Source of the DNA: JAICLV01 sp036380925
Lineage (GTDB): Bacteria > Actinomycetota > Actinomycetes > Acidothermales > Acidothermaceae
DNA: 16,598 nt
Assembly (NCBI GenBank): GCA_036380925.1
Contig: DASVDW010000088.1
Location: forward strand, 1 to 16,598
Reading direction: 5' to 3'
The position numbers were made by a program, and so were the translations under genes. Under the pieces are notes generated by a model. That model was given only the letters and a program-made list of their open reading frames with translations. It made no database searches and had not been told where the DNA came from. Positions 7,550 to 14,756 of the stretch are shown piece by piece. Within the stretch, counting starts at the first letter, position 1, and the number at the start of each line of letters is the position of its first letter.

Positions 7550-8739
7550 CGAACAGCTACGACGTGGCGATCGTCGGCGGCCGGGTGGCTGGCGCCGCGA
7601 CCGCCCTGTTGCTGGCGCGGGCCGGCGTCCGGGTGGCGGTCGTCGAGCGTGGGGTTCACGGCTCCGACGCGCTGTCGACTCACGCGTTGATGCGGGCGGG
7701 GGTGTTGCAACTGTCGCGGTGGGGTGTGCTCGACGACGTGGTCGCGGCCGGCACGCCGGCGATTAGGGAGGCCGCGTTTCACTACGCCGGCGCGGAGCCG
7801 GTGCGGGTGGCGATCCGGGACACGCCCGGCGTGCCCGCGCTGTACGCGCCGCGCCGCTTTCTGCTTGACCGGATCCTCGTCGACGCGGCCGCTGAGGCGG
7901 GCGCGCAGGTGAGGCATCAGACTGCCATGACGGGACTGCTGCGCGACTGGAACGGGCGGGTCACCGGCATTGGAATCCGCGACCGTGCGGGTCAGCGCAG
8001 CACGCTGCGCGCCACGGTCACGGTCGGCGCGGACGGCGTCAACTCCGCACTCGCCCGGCGAGTCGACGCGCCGCTGCTGCGACGAGGCACGTGGGGCGGC
8101 GCGTTTCTCTACCGCTATTCCCGCGCTGTCCCCGCGCTGGGTTATGAGTGGGCGTACGGATCCGGCGCGGCCGCCGGTCTGCTGCCGACCAACGACGGCT
8201 TGACCGGTGTGTTCGTCGGCACCGGCCGCGTTCGGTCGCGCGAGTTGGTGCGACGTGAGGGCGCCGCGGGCGCCTTTCGGCTCCTCCTTGCGAAGACCGC
8301 GCCGCAGCTCGCCGAGCGGGTCGCCGCAGGGGTGGACGCAGGTCGCATACGCGGCTGGGCCGGCCTGCCCGGACACGTGCGGCAGTCGTGGGGTCCCGGT
8401 TGGGCGCTCGTCGGGGACGCCGGCTATTACACCGACCCCATCACCACACATGGCATCACGAGCGCGTTGCGCGACGCACAGCTGCTGGCTCGCGAGGTGC
8501 TCGCGGTGCTCGGCGGTGCGGCGCCGGAGTCAGTCGCGCTGGCTCGGTATCAGGCCACCCGCGACCAGCTTTCAAGCAGGCTGTTCGACGCGACCGAGCG
8601 GGTCGCCCGCTACGACTGGGACGCTCACCAGATACCGGTGCTGCTCCGACAGGTCAGCACCGCGATGAGCGACGAGCTCGACCACCTCGGCGCGATCCCA
8701 CCGGCTGACCACTCGGCGTTGGCGGCGAGCAGTCGATGA
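7546..8739 (+). CDS. FAD-dependent monooxygenase / reductase, class A fold
   Basis: A 397-aa flavoprotein distinct from its upstream neighbour. Its FAD motif is DVAIVGGRVAGAATALLLAR, with a Gly-Gly-Arg variant of GxGxxG. It also has the Gly-Ala-Asp-Gly motif (Asp163-Gly164) and Val-Gly-Asp-Ala-Gly (Gly290-Asp291) of PHBH-fold enzymes, followed by ITTHGITSALRDAQLLA. This set resembles both aromatic hydroxylases and geranylgeranyl-reductase-like enzymes. Its chemistry could be oxygenation or double-bond reduction, and the sequence does not decide. GGAG at 7534-7537 precedes ATG 7546 at good spacing. The gene overlaps its neighbours on both sides by 4 bp (ATGA), so the operon unit is oxidoreductase - this enzyme - small basic protein. 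Confidence 0.87.
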   Translation: MTNSYDVAIVGGRVAGAATALLLARAGVRVAVVERGVHGSDALSTHALMRAGVLQLSRWGVLDDVVAAGTPAIREAAFHYAGAEPVRVAIRDTPGVPALYAPRRFLLDRILVDAAAEAGAQVRHQTAMTGLLRDWNGRVTGIGIRDRAGQRSTLRATVTVGADGVNSALARRVDAPLLRRGTWGGAFLYRYSRAVPALGYEWAYGSGAAAGLLPTNDGLTGVFVGTGRVRSRELVRREGAAGAFRLLLAKTAPQLAERVAAGVDAGRIRGWAGLPGHVRQSWGPGWALVGDAGYYTDPITTHGITSALRDAQLLAREVLAVLGGAAPESVALARYQATRDQLSSRLFDATERVARYDWDAHQIPVLLRQVSTAMSDELDHLGAIPPADHSALAASSR

Positions 8740-8948
8740 CAAACCTCTTCACCGCTGAGATCGCCGCCGGCCGTCGGCGCGAACTGCTGATCGACGCCGA
8801 GGCGCATCGCGAAGTCAAGGTGGCCACCGCGCGCGCGAGGCGGTTGTCGCCGGGTGGGACCGCGAGCGTTAGCGTCGTCCGGCGCTCTTTCGCACGCTGG
8901 CGCTCGCGCAGGGTGCGAGGCAGCCGCCCTGTCGTCGACGCGCGGTAG
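8736..8948 (+). CDS. Small basic protein of unknown function
   Basis: A 70-aa ORF starting at an ATG that overlaps the stop of the flavoprotein gene (ATGA, 8736-8739). The first half, MTNLFTAEIAAGRRRELLID, is a predicted amphipathic helix. The second half is rich in Arg (VRRSFARWRSRRVRGSRP) and probably disordered or nucleic-acid/acidic-surface binding. I do not recognise a family with a known role, although short proteins beginning MTNLxxAEIAxxRRRxLL feel familiar from actinomycete genomes. The coupling to the flavoprotein gene supports real translation. Confidence 0.6.
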   Translation: MTNLFTAEIAAGRRRELLIDAEAHREVKVATARARRLSPGGTASVSVVRRSFARWRSRRVRGSRPVVDAR

Positions 8949-8982
8949 CGAAGCGGGAACGCGATAGGGAAGGGTGTACCGC

Positions 8983-9627
8983 GTGACCAGCACCGAGCCG
9001 CCGCTACTGCTCGCGCTGGACCTGACCGGCACCTTCGCGTTCGCGCTCAATGGCGCGCTCACCGCGGTGCGCGCGGCACGCCTCGACATCGTCGGTGTCG
9101 TCGCGTTGGGCATCATCACCGCGATCGGCGGAGGCATCGTTCGTGATGTGCTCATCGGCGACGTGCCGCCGGCCACGTTTCGGGACTGGCGTTATCTGAC
9201 CGTCGCCGCCGGTGGCGGGCTGCTCGCCTTCGGCTTCAGTCGCCGGCTCGATCGGCTGCTCGGTCCCATCACGATTCTCGACGCGGCGGGGCTGAGTCTG
9301 TTCGCCGTGACGGGGGCGAGCAAGGCACTCGACTTTGGCCTCGGCGCGGGGCCGGCGGTGATCCTCGGCGCGGTCACCGGCGTCGGCGGCGGCACGATTC
9401 GCGACGTGCTCATCGGCGAAGTGCCGTCCGTGCTGAGGAGCGGGCTGTATGCGATTCCCGCGCTCCTCGGCGCCACGATCACCGTCGTCACGGAACGTCT
9501 TGGCGTTTATGGCATTCCTGCCGCGCTCGGCGCGGCAGCCGGCTGTTTCGGTCTGCGAATGCTGGGCGTCCACCTGAACCTCCACGCACCGCTGCCGCCG
9601 GGTCGCGAGCGCGAACGGCAGGAGTGA
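8983..9627 (+). CDS. TRIC cation channel family (UPF0126) membrane protein
   Basis: A 214-aa integral membrane protein built of two similar halves, each with helices and a glycine-rich loop: IGGGIVRDVLIGDVPPATF in the first half and GVGGGTIRDVLIGEVPSVLR in the second. These repeated GGG-x-x-RD-x-L-x-G motifs define the UPF0126/TRIC family, whose prokaryotic members form trimeric potassium/cation channels. The length is normal for the family. GTG 8983 is chosen because the purine tract AGGGAAGGG (8966-8974) lies at ribosome-binding distance. GTG 8974 lies within that tract and is less likely. It begins 34 bp after the small basic protein gene and may be read through from the osmC operon. Confidence 0.88.
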   Translation: MTSTEPPLLLALDLTGTFAFALNGALTAVRAARLDIVGVVALGIITAIGGGIVRDVLIGDVPPATFRDWRYLTVAAGGGLLAFGFSRRLDRLLGPITILDAAGLSLFAVTGASKALDFGLGAGPAVILGAVTGVGGGTIRDVLIGEVPSVLRSGLYAIPALLGATITVVTERLGVYGIPAALGAAAGCFGLRMLGVHLNLHAPLPPGRERERQE

Positions 9628-9740
9628 GGTGGCGTCAGGACGCGAGCCACTCGAGCGCCGCGACGGTCATCGCCTGCGTGCCGGGTTCCCAGCGCGGTCG
9701 GGATGTCGCTGAAGTCCTCGCGCGCGGTTTGCTGTGACAG
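9628..9740 (-). other. Non-coding stretch with a possible decayed gene end
   Basis: After the TRIC stop I see no convincing gene. On the minus strand a frame ends with WEPGTQAMTVAALEWLAS and a TGA at 9635-9637, which reads like a real protein C-terminus. Its upstream frame is not protein-like, and a related reading (DFSDIPTALG) lies one frame away. This may be a frameshifted remnant. Confidence 0.25.
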
Positions 9741-9854
9741 TTAGACCGCCTGGTCCCCGAAGAAGTCGGTGAACGCGGCGGCGAATCGCGCGGTGCGCCG
9801 CTGCCTCGATGCGTCACGCCCACCACGCCGGATCACACCGCGGATATCGACCAT
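9741..9854 (-). CDS. 37-aa small protein with perfect Shine-Dalgarno, unknown function
   Basis: The reverse strand from ATG 9854 encodes MVDIRGVIRRGGRDASRQRR and continues for 17 residues to a TAA at 9741-9743, ending FFGDQAV. An exact AAGGAG lies at 9861-9866, six bases before the start. In a GC-rich genome where most starts in this window have poor ribosome-binding sites, this is a strong sign of translation. The product is basic in its first half and ends in an Ala/Phe-rich amphipathic segment. I recognise no family. It could be an intact short protein or the 5' end of a gene whose downstream part has decayed (see 9628-9740). Confidence 0.45.
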   Translation of the reverse strand: MVDIRGVIRRGGRDASRQRRTARFAAAFTDFFGDQAV

Positions 9855-10011
9855 CGGGCGCTCCTTGGCTTGACGGCGGGCCTGCGCGGGGGGCGGTGCA
9901 TATCCGAATTCCCGCGCGCCGAACCGGCCGCCGCGCCGCGCCTGCGCCGCGCTTTGGCAGGTCACCGCAGGGCAGAACTGACGGGTGGAGGCGATGGCGC
10001 CGGGAGGAATG
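9855..10011. other. GC-rich intergenic region
   Basis: This lies between the minus-strand 37-codon ORF and the plus-strand hypothetical gene. It should hold both divergent control regions. I see one AT-richer patch, GAATTC-GGATATGC read on the minus strand (about 9897-9910), that could contain a -10 element. Otherwise it is extremely GC-rich and shows no repeat or RNA gene I can support. Confidence 0.3.
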
Positions 10012-10326
10012 ATGAACGACGACACGAGTGGCCGGCCGCAGGGGGAGATCGTCGTGCTCGATCGGCGCGCGATCAACGACCTGGTCGGCAAGGTTGCCCA
10101 AGTGGCCGGGCAACAACACACCGAGACGGAGCTCAAGGAGTGGCGGGCCCGACACGGCGGCGAGCATGTCGACGACACGCGCGCTTATGCCGTCGTCGGG
10201 GAGACCTTGATGTATTTGCACACCTGCCGTGACGGCGTCGTCGTGCCCGTCGCCCTTTATCCCGACGGCAGCACGAAGATCTACAGCGACCATGAGCACG
10301 TCGGCGAATTCGCGACCGCCGTCTGA
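10012..10326 (+). CDS. Hypothetical protein, 104 aa
   Basis: The frame has good actinobacterial codon usage and is protein-like throughout. An N-terminal helical part (VLDRRAINDLVGKVAQVAGQ, then a Lys/Glu-rich helix) leads to a beta-rich C-terminus with VGETLMYLHTC, VVVPVALYPDGSTKIYSD and a final EHVGEF. No signal peptide or membrane segment is visible. I do not recognise the family and give no function. GGGAGG at 10002-10007 precedes adjacent ATGs at 10009 and 10012. I use 10012, although ATG 9994 is possible. The gene is followed by a possible 36-codon ORF and then the BaeRF3 gene in the same direction, so the three could share a transcript. Confidence 0.6.
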   Translation: MNDDTSGRPQGEIVVLDRRAINDLVGKVAQVAGQQHTETELKEWRARHGGEHVDDTRAYAVVGETLMYLHTCRDGVVVPVALYPDGSTKIYSDHEHVGEFATAV

Positions 10327-10341
10327 CCCCCACCCGGCCGT

Positions 10342-10452
10342 TTGACCGCGGAGATCGCCGACCCGGCGGCGTTCGGCGACGACCTCGACGGGTACGTGCC
10401 AGATCTCCAGCGCGGGGGCGAGCCGAAGGACCGAACCGATGCCACTTCATGA
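10342..10452 (+). CDS. Possible 36-codon ORF upstream of BaeRF3
   Basis: From TTG 10342 the sequence encodes an acidic peptide with LTAEIADPAAFGDDLDGYVP followed by 16 more residues, stopping at a TGA at 10450-10452, just inside the BaeRF3 gene. The composition is protein-like and the overlap suggests coupling. There is no Shine-Dalgarno and the start is TTG, so this may be a chance frame or a leftover gene end. Confidence 0.28.
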   Translation: MTAEIADPAAFGDDLDGYVPDLQRGGEPKDRTDATS

Positions 10453-11521
10453 ACTGGTGAACCGGCTCGTCCGCGTTCAGGGCGACCCTGTGGTGACCAT
10501 CACCGCGGCGCTGGACCGGCGCCGCCCTGGCAACAACGAGGATCGGATCCGGCTGCGGAACTTGCACGCCCAGGCGAGGTCCGAACTCTTGGAGACGCGG
10601 TCCGCGCGCGACGCGGGCCCGCTTCTCGACGGACTGGCCCGCGCCATCGACGACGTCGAGCTGGCATCGGGCGCGAACGGCGTGGTCATCGTCGCCACGA
10701 GCCAAGGCGCCGAGTCGCACCTGCTGCCGTTTCCGGTCGCCGACAGCGTGTCGGTCGACGCGACGGCGGCGACCCGCTACCTCGTGCAGGGCTTGCGGCG
10801 GATCCCGCGTTACCGCGTGCTCGTCTTGTCGGACCGCGCCACGCGCCTGTTTGAGGGAGTCCGCGACCAGCTCGACGAGGTGCTCGACCACGGTTTTCCG
10901 ATGCGCGCCGACGTTGTGCCCCGCGACCGGCGAGCCGTCGCGGGCCGCTTCGCGCTGCCACCGGGTCGCGACGATCGGGAACAGTGGCTGGCGTTCTACC
11001 GCGAGGTCGACCAAGCCCTGACGCGCGCGGCGCAAGGAGATCCGCTACCGGTCGTTCTCGCGGGCGTGAAGGTCTCGACGACCATGTTCACCGAGGTGAG
11101 TGCGAACGCGTCGTCCGTGGTGGCCACGCTCGACGGCGCGTACGACGAGGCCAACCCGCGAGATCTGGGCGGCGTCACGTGGCGGGTCATGCAACAGCGG
11201 TTGCGCGATCGGCGGCAGCACGTCGCGGACGACGTGCGCGACGCGGTGCACAGCGGTCGGGCGGTCGCCGGGATGGACGAAGTGTGGCAGCTTGCCCGCC
11301 AGGGGCGGGGCCGCCTCCTGGTCGTGGAAGAGGACTACCACGCGCGACCTGCCGTGGAAGTTGACGGCAGGTTGGCGGAGGTTGACTCGAACGACCGCGA
11401 CGCGATGCCTGACCCGGTCGACGAACTGATCGAGTCGGTGGTCACGACCGGGGGCCAGGCCGAGTTCCTGGCCGGTGGCCAGCTAGCCGACCTCGGTCAC
11501 GTCGCGCTGCTGTTGCGTTAG
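10439..11521 (+). CDS. BaeRF family 3 protein (bacterial archaeo-eukaryotic release-factor-like)
   Basis: A 360-aa soluble protein. It has the layout of the BaeRF3 family, bacterial relatives of eRF1/Pelota: an N-terminal segment (PLHELVNRLVRVQGDPVVTI), a long helical stretch (RIRLRNLHAQARSELLETRS), an RNase H-like middle (RYRVLVLSDRATRLFEGVRD) and a C-terminal L7Ae-like domain (RGRLLVVEEDYHARP, ending LADLGHVALLLR). Related proteins in archaea and eukaryotes act at the ribosomal A site; the bacterial families have been proposed to act on ribosomes or in conflict, without firm proof. The two Gly-Gly-Gln triplets near the C-terminus are in the L7Ae-like part and are not the catalytic GGQ of release factors. 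AAGGA at 10426-10430 supports ATG 10439. It converges on ftsH with a 12-bp gap. Confidence 0.75.
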   Translation: MPLHELVNRLVRVQGDPVVTITAALDRRRPGNNEDRIRLRNLHAQARSELLETRSARDAGPLLDGLARAIDDVELASGANGVVIVATSQGAESHLLPFPVADSVSVDATAATRYLVQGLRRIPRYRVLVLSDRATRLFEGVRDQLDEVLDHGFPMRADVVPRDRRAVAGRFALPPGRDDREQWLAFYREVDQALTRAAQGDPLPVVLAGVKVSTTMFTEVSANASSVVATLDGAYDEANPRDLGGVTWRVMQQRLRDRRQHVADDVRDAVHSGRAVAGMDEVWQLARQGRGRLLVVEEDYHARPAVEVDGRLAEVDSNDRDAMPDPVDELIESVVTTGGQAEFLAGGQLADLGHVALLLR

Positions 11522-11533
11522 CCACGGCGCCTT

Positions 11534-13558
11534 TCAGCCACCGGCGGCTTTTCCAACCGGCAGTCCAGCTGCGCGATGGGCCGCCGACATGTCCAGCGTC
11601 TCCGCGACCAGCAAGGTGTCGACGAGCGCGTCCAGCCGGGAACGGTCGGTCTGCAGGATGTCGGTGGCGCGCTGAGCGCATTCGGACAAAATCCGATGCA
11701 CTTCCGCCTCGACCAGTTCGCGCGTCGCGGGCGAGACCGCTCCGCCGTCGAGCGAGAACGGCTGTTCCCGGCGCGGATCGGGTAGCACCGACATCGCTCC
11801 GACCCGTTCGGACATCCCCCAACGGCCGACCATCTGCCGGGCCAGCGCGGTCGCCTGTTCAAGGTCGCTTTCCGCGCCTGTGGTCACGTCGCCGAAGGCG
11901 ATCTGCTCAGCGGCTCGGCCGCCAAGCATGCCCGCGAGGCGGCCGCGCAGATACGGCTCACTGTAGAAGTAGCGATCCGTGTCGGGACTTTGGAACGTGA
12001 CGCCGAGCGCGTGGCCGCGCGGCACGATGGAGATCCTTCGCACCGGGTCGGCGCCGGGCGTCAGCATGCCGATCAGCGCGTGACCCGCCTCGTGGTAGGC
12101 GGTTCGCCGCCGTTCTTCCTCCGAGATCACGATCCGCCGCTCGCTGCCGAGTTGGATTTTCGACAGCGCGTCGGTGAAGTCGCGCAGCCGCACGGTGTCG
12201 CCGCCGCGGCGAGCGGCGAGCAGCGCCGCCTCGTTGACCAGGTTCTTCAGGTCGGCGCCGACCATCCCGGGGGTTATCGAGGCGACGGTGTCGAGGTCGG
12301 CGTCTGCGTCGAGCGGCACCGAGCGGACGTGCACGTCGAGGATCTCCCGCCGTCCCTTCATGTCCGGCGGGCTGATGACCAGCCGCCGGTCGAAGCGGCC
12401 CGGCCGCAGCAGCGCGGGGTCGAGGATGTCTGGGCGGTTGGTGGCGGCGAGCACGACAACGCTCTCGCGACCGGTGAATCCGTCCATCTCCGTCAGGATC
12501 TGGTTGAGCGTCTGCTCACGTTCGTCGTGGCCGCCGATGCTCATCGAGGCGCCGCGCGCGCGGCCGATCGCGTCAAGTTCGTCGATGAAGATGATCGACG
12601 GCGCGTGGTTCTTCGCCTGCTCGAACAGATCCCGGACTCGACTCGCGCCGACGCCGACGATCATCTCGATGAACTCCGAGGCGGACACCGAGTAGAACGG
12701 CACGTCGGCCTCGCCCGCGACCGCGCGGGCGAGCAGCGTCTTTCCGGTTCCGGGCGGCCCGGCGAGCAAGATGCCCTTCGGCATGGCCGCGCCGAGCCGG
12801 CGGTAGCGGTCAGGGTTTCGCAGAAAATCAACGATCTCAGCGACCTCCGCCTCGACGTCGTCGATGCCTGCGACGTCGGCGAACGTCGTGCGCGGGCTGT
12901 CGTCGGGCTCGTAGCGTTTCGCGCGTGACCGCCCGAGCCCGCCGAGTCCGGCGGCGCCGCGGGCGCCTCGGCGCATGAGCAGGATGAACAGGCCGACCAG
13001 CAACAGCGTGGGGCCAAAGCCCAGCAACACCCGCTCCAGCAACGAAGGACCAGGCGTCGGTTTCGCGCTGACGGTGACGTCCTTGCTCGCGAGCAGGTCG
13101 AACAGCTTGTCGTCTGCGGCAAACGACGGCCGGTGGGTGCTGAAGTCGGTGAGCGGTTTGCCTTCTTCCGACGAACCGGCGGCGGCCGGCGGACGGACCG
13201 GTTCTTTGAACGTGCCGTCGATGGCATCCTCAACCGCGGTCACTTCAGTGACGTTGCCCGCCTGCACCTGCGCCCGGAAGAACGAGTAGGGCACCTCGGT
13301 CGGCTCCGACGTGCGCAGCGCGACCGCGGAGATGATCCAGTTGAGCAAGAGCAACGCCAGCAACATCCACCAGAAGCGCGGACGCCGAAGCGGCGTGCGC
13401 GCTGTCGGCTGGTCACCGGAACCGCTGGATGGCCGTTCACCCTCGACGCGCCACGGAACGCGACGCTGCGCGCTGTCGGCCGGCTGGTCTCGCGAGCTGG
13501 CATCCGCCTTGGCGGCCCCGCGGCGAGAGGACAGGCCCTCGGTGGTGTCCTGCGACAT
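11534..13558 (-). CDS. ftsH: ATP-dependent zinc metalloprotease FtsH
   Basis: A 674-aa membrane-anchored AAA+ protease that extracts and degrades membrane and short-lived cytosolic proteins as a hexamer. In order: a polar cytosolic extension (1-60), TM1 (about 62-81), an extracytoplasmic domain, TM2 (about 175-196), Walker A GPPGTGKT (267-274), Walker B IIFIDE (322-327), the second region of homology with arginine fingers Arg385 and Arg388, the zinc site HEAGH (489-493) and the third zinc ligand Asp565 in GAESDLEQA. All catalytic residues are present. The pore loop reads Met-Ile-Val-Gly where E. coli FtsH has Met-Phe-Val-Gly, so the translocating aromatic residue is isoleucine (300). Start ATG 13558 has AGGGGAG six bases upstream (13565-13571). 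It may be a second, non-housekeeping FtsH paralogue. The C-terminus is short and lacks the long Pro/Gln-rich tail of some actinobacterial FtsH. Confidence 0.95.
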   Translation of the reverse strand: MSQDTTEGLSSRRGAAKADASSRDQPADSAQRRVPWRVEGERPSSGSGDQPTARTPLRRPRFWWMLLALLLLNWIISAVALRTSEPTEVPYSFFRAQVQAGNVTEVTAVEDAIDGTFKEPVRPPAAAGSSEEGKPLTDFSTHRPSFAADDKLFDLLASKDVTVSAKPTPGPSLLERVLLGFGPTLLLVGLFILLMRRGARGAAGLGGLGRSRAKRYEPDDSPRTTFADVAGIDDVEAEVAEIVDFLRNPDRYRRLGAAMPKGILLAGPPGTGKTLLARAVAGEADVPFYSVSASEFIEMIVGVGASRVRDLFEQAKNHAPSIIFIDELDAIGRARGASMSIGGHDEREQTLNQILTEMDGFTGRESVVVLAATNRPDILDPALLRPGRFDRRLVISPPDMKGRREILDVHVRSVPLDADADLDTVASITPGMVGADLKNLVNEAALLAARRGGDTVRLRDFTDALSKIQLGSERRIVISEEERRRTAYHEAGHALIGMLTPGADPVRRISIVPRGHALGVTFQSPDTDRYFYSEPYLRGRLAGMLGGRAAEQIAFGDVTTGAESDLEQATALARQMVGRWGMSERVGAMSVLPDPRREQPFSLDGGAVSPATRELVEAEVHRILSECAQRATDILQTDRSRLDALVDTLLVAETLDMSAAHRAAGLPVGKAAGG

Positions 13559-13580
13559 CGCACGCTCCCCTCGTCGTCGA

Positions 13581-13617
13581 CCCAAACTGAGTGTGTCCCT
13601 ATTTTGCTTCAGTTGGG
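13581..13617. promoter_or_regulatory. Imperfect dyad in the ftsH / transposase gap
   Basis: CCCAAACTGAG (13581-13591) and CTTCAGTTGGG (13607-13617) are inverted copies, each arm differing from a perfect match by a one-base bulge, around an unusually AT-rich 15-base centre containing TATTTT. It lies 23-59 bp upstream of the ftsH start. It could be an operator, a hairpin in the ftsH leader, or an IS-end remnant. Confidence 0.45.
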
Positions 13618-13640
13618 CACGTGGCGGCCGATGAAGAGGC

Positions 13641-14486
13641 GTGTACCCAACGAACTTGACGAATGCGCAGTGGCGGTTGCTCAAGCCGCTGATCTGTGTG
13701 GAAGGTAAGCGCGGCCGTCAGTTCAAGAGGGACATCCGTAGGGTGGTAAACGGCATCTTGTACGTCTCGCACACCGGCTGCCAGTGGCGCAGCCTGCCCA
13801 GGGAGTTCGGCCCGTGGACGAGGGTGTGGTCGCAGTTTCGCCGCTGGTCCCGCAACGGCACGTGGGCGAGGCTGCTCGCCGAGTTGCACCGTGTCGTGCG
13901 GGTGAAGGCGAACCGGGCTGAGCCGACACCGTCGATGGTCGTGGTGGACACACACCTTGCCCGCGGCGCGTCCAACGGCGGCCGCACCTTTCACGACCGA
14001 GGCGGCCCGTACGGTGCGACGAACGGCGCGAAGCGCGCCATCGCCGTCGATGTCACCGGGCTGCCGCTGGCCGCTCGGGCGCTGCCCGCCTCGCTTCATG
14101 AGAACGACACCACCGCCGCGCTGCTCGACGAGTTGGCCGAGCGCGGTCAAGACAAGCGGTTGCAGTTGGTCATCGTGGACAAGGGCGTCACCGAGCCCGG
14201 CGCCACCAGGCTCAGTCGGGCTTGTGGGCTGGAGGTGCGCCGTGTCGGGCACGAAAAGAAGCCGGGCACGTTTGTGCCGCTGCCGCTCGCCTGGCGGGTG
14301 GAGGTCGCACACGGCCGACTGTTGCGGCAGCGCCGACTCGCCCGATCGTTCGAAAACACCCTCGAGTCGGCCACCGGCTGGCTGCAGGTCGCCTGTCTAG
14401 CTGCCGCGCTCGACGCCATCTTCAGCCCGGCGCTGCCACGGCGGGGCCGGGTGGTGGCAGCCAGCACTGTGCATCTCGTGCGATAA
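13641..14486 (+). CDS. IS5-type DDE transposase
   Basis: A 281-aa transposase. The N-terminus has the IS5-group DUF4096-type start (MYPTNLTNAQWRLLKPLI), then VVNGILYVSHTGCQWRSLP and a WSQFRRWSRNGTW helix. The catalytic core shows D103 (MVVVDTHLARGAS), a KRAIAVDVTGLPLAARALPA strand pair, D180 (LVIVDKGVT) and E221 (WRVEVAHGRLLRQRRL), so the DDE triad appears intact. The second-Asp region is unusual, with Asp-Lys-Gly-Val in place of the common Asp-Arg-Ala-Tyr of its relatives. It starts at a GTG 82 bp from the divergent ftsH start. I could not find terminal inverted repeats or a target duplication on either side, so the element's limits are unknown and it may be immobile. Confidence 0.8.
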   Translation: MYPTNLTNAQWRLLKPLICVEGKRGRQFKRDIRRVVNGILYVSHTGCQWRSLPREFGPWTRVWSQFRRWSRNGTWARLLAELHRVVRVKANRAEPTPSMVVVDTHLARGASNGGRTFHDRGGPYGATNGAKRAIAVDVTGLPLAARALPASLHENDTTAALLDELAERGQDKRLQLVIVDKGVTEPGATRLSRACGLEVRRVGHEKKPGTFVPLPLAWRVEVAHGRLLRQRRLARSFENTLESATGWLQVACLAAALDAIFSPALPRRGRVVAASTVHLVR

Positions 14487-14546
14487 CCAGGCGCGTCGAG
14501 CGTGGTCTCGTCCGCCGTTGTTCTGCTGTCGTGCGACGCTGGGCCG

Positions 14547-14756
14547 GTGACTGACCCAAGTGATGAACCCGCGAACTGGCGGCTGGACATTGCCCAGGAC
14601 CGGATCGACCTTTACCTGGAGCTCGCCCGTGAGCCTCGCGCGTTGACCGCTGGGGAGGCCTCGATGATGGTTGAGCTTGTGGACGCGTGGCGTGCTCTGG
14701 AGCATGCGAAGCATCTCGCTTTGGAGCGTGCCCGAGGCGAGGGCGCAGGTTTGTGA
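14547..14756 (+). CDS. Hypothetical small acidic protein between transposase genes
   Basis: From GTG 14547 this 69-aa frame reads VTDPSDEPANWRLDIAQDRI and continues as an alpha-helical protein with LTAGEASMMVELVDAWRALE and an Arg/Glu-rich tail. The frame also extends to GTG 14502. No domain is recognised. It could be an accessory or leftover gene of either neighbouring mobile element, or a host gene caught between them. It has no cysteines or membrane segment in the 69-aa form. Weak Shine-Dalgarno, so existence is moderately likely only. Confidence 0.42.
   Translation: MTDPSDEPANWRLDIAQDRIDLYLELAREPRALTAGEASMMVELVDAWRALEHAKHLALERARGEGAGL

Noticed and set aside
11450..11500. Two Gly-Gly-Gln triplets near the C-terminus of the BaeRF3 protein
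   Set aside because: The catalytic GGQ of release factors is in a different domain. Here the glycines belong to the L7Ae-like C-terminal region, where relatives vary the third residue.
11522..11552. Hairpin AGCC...GGCT followed by TTTT as a BaeRF3 terminator
   Set aside because: Only four base pairs, and it lies within the ftsH C-terminal coding region; too weak to call.
11990..12928. Plus-strand frame of 312 codons inside ftsH
   Set aside because: Antisense to the conserved AAA+ and protease motifs; composition is that of a shadow frame in GC-rich DNA.
13559..14546. Terminal inverted repeats for the IS5-type element
   Set aside because: I compared both flanks by eye and found no matching inverted pair or target duplication, so no element boundaries are claimed.
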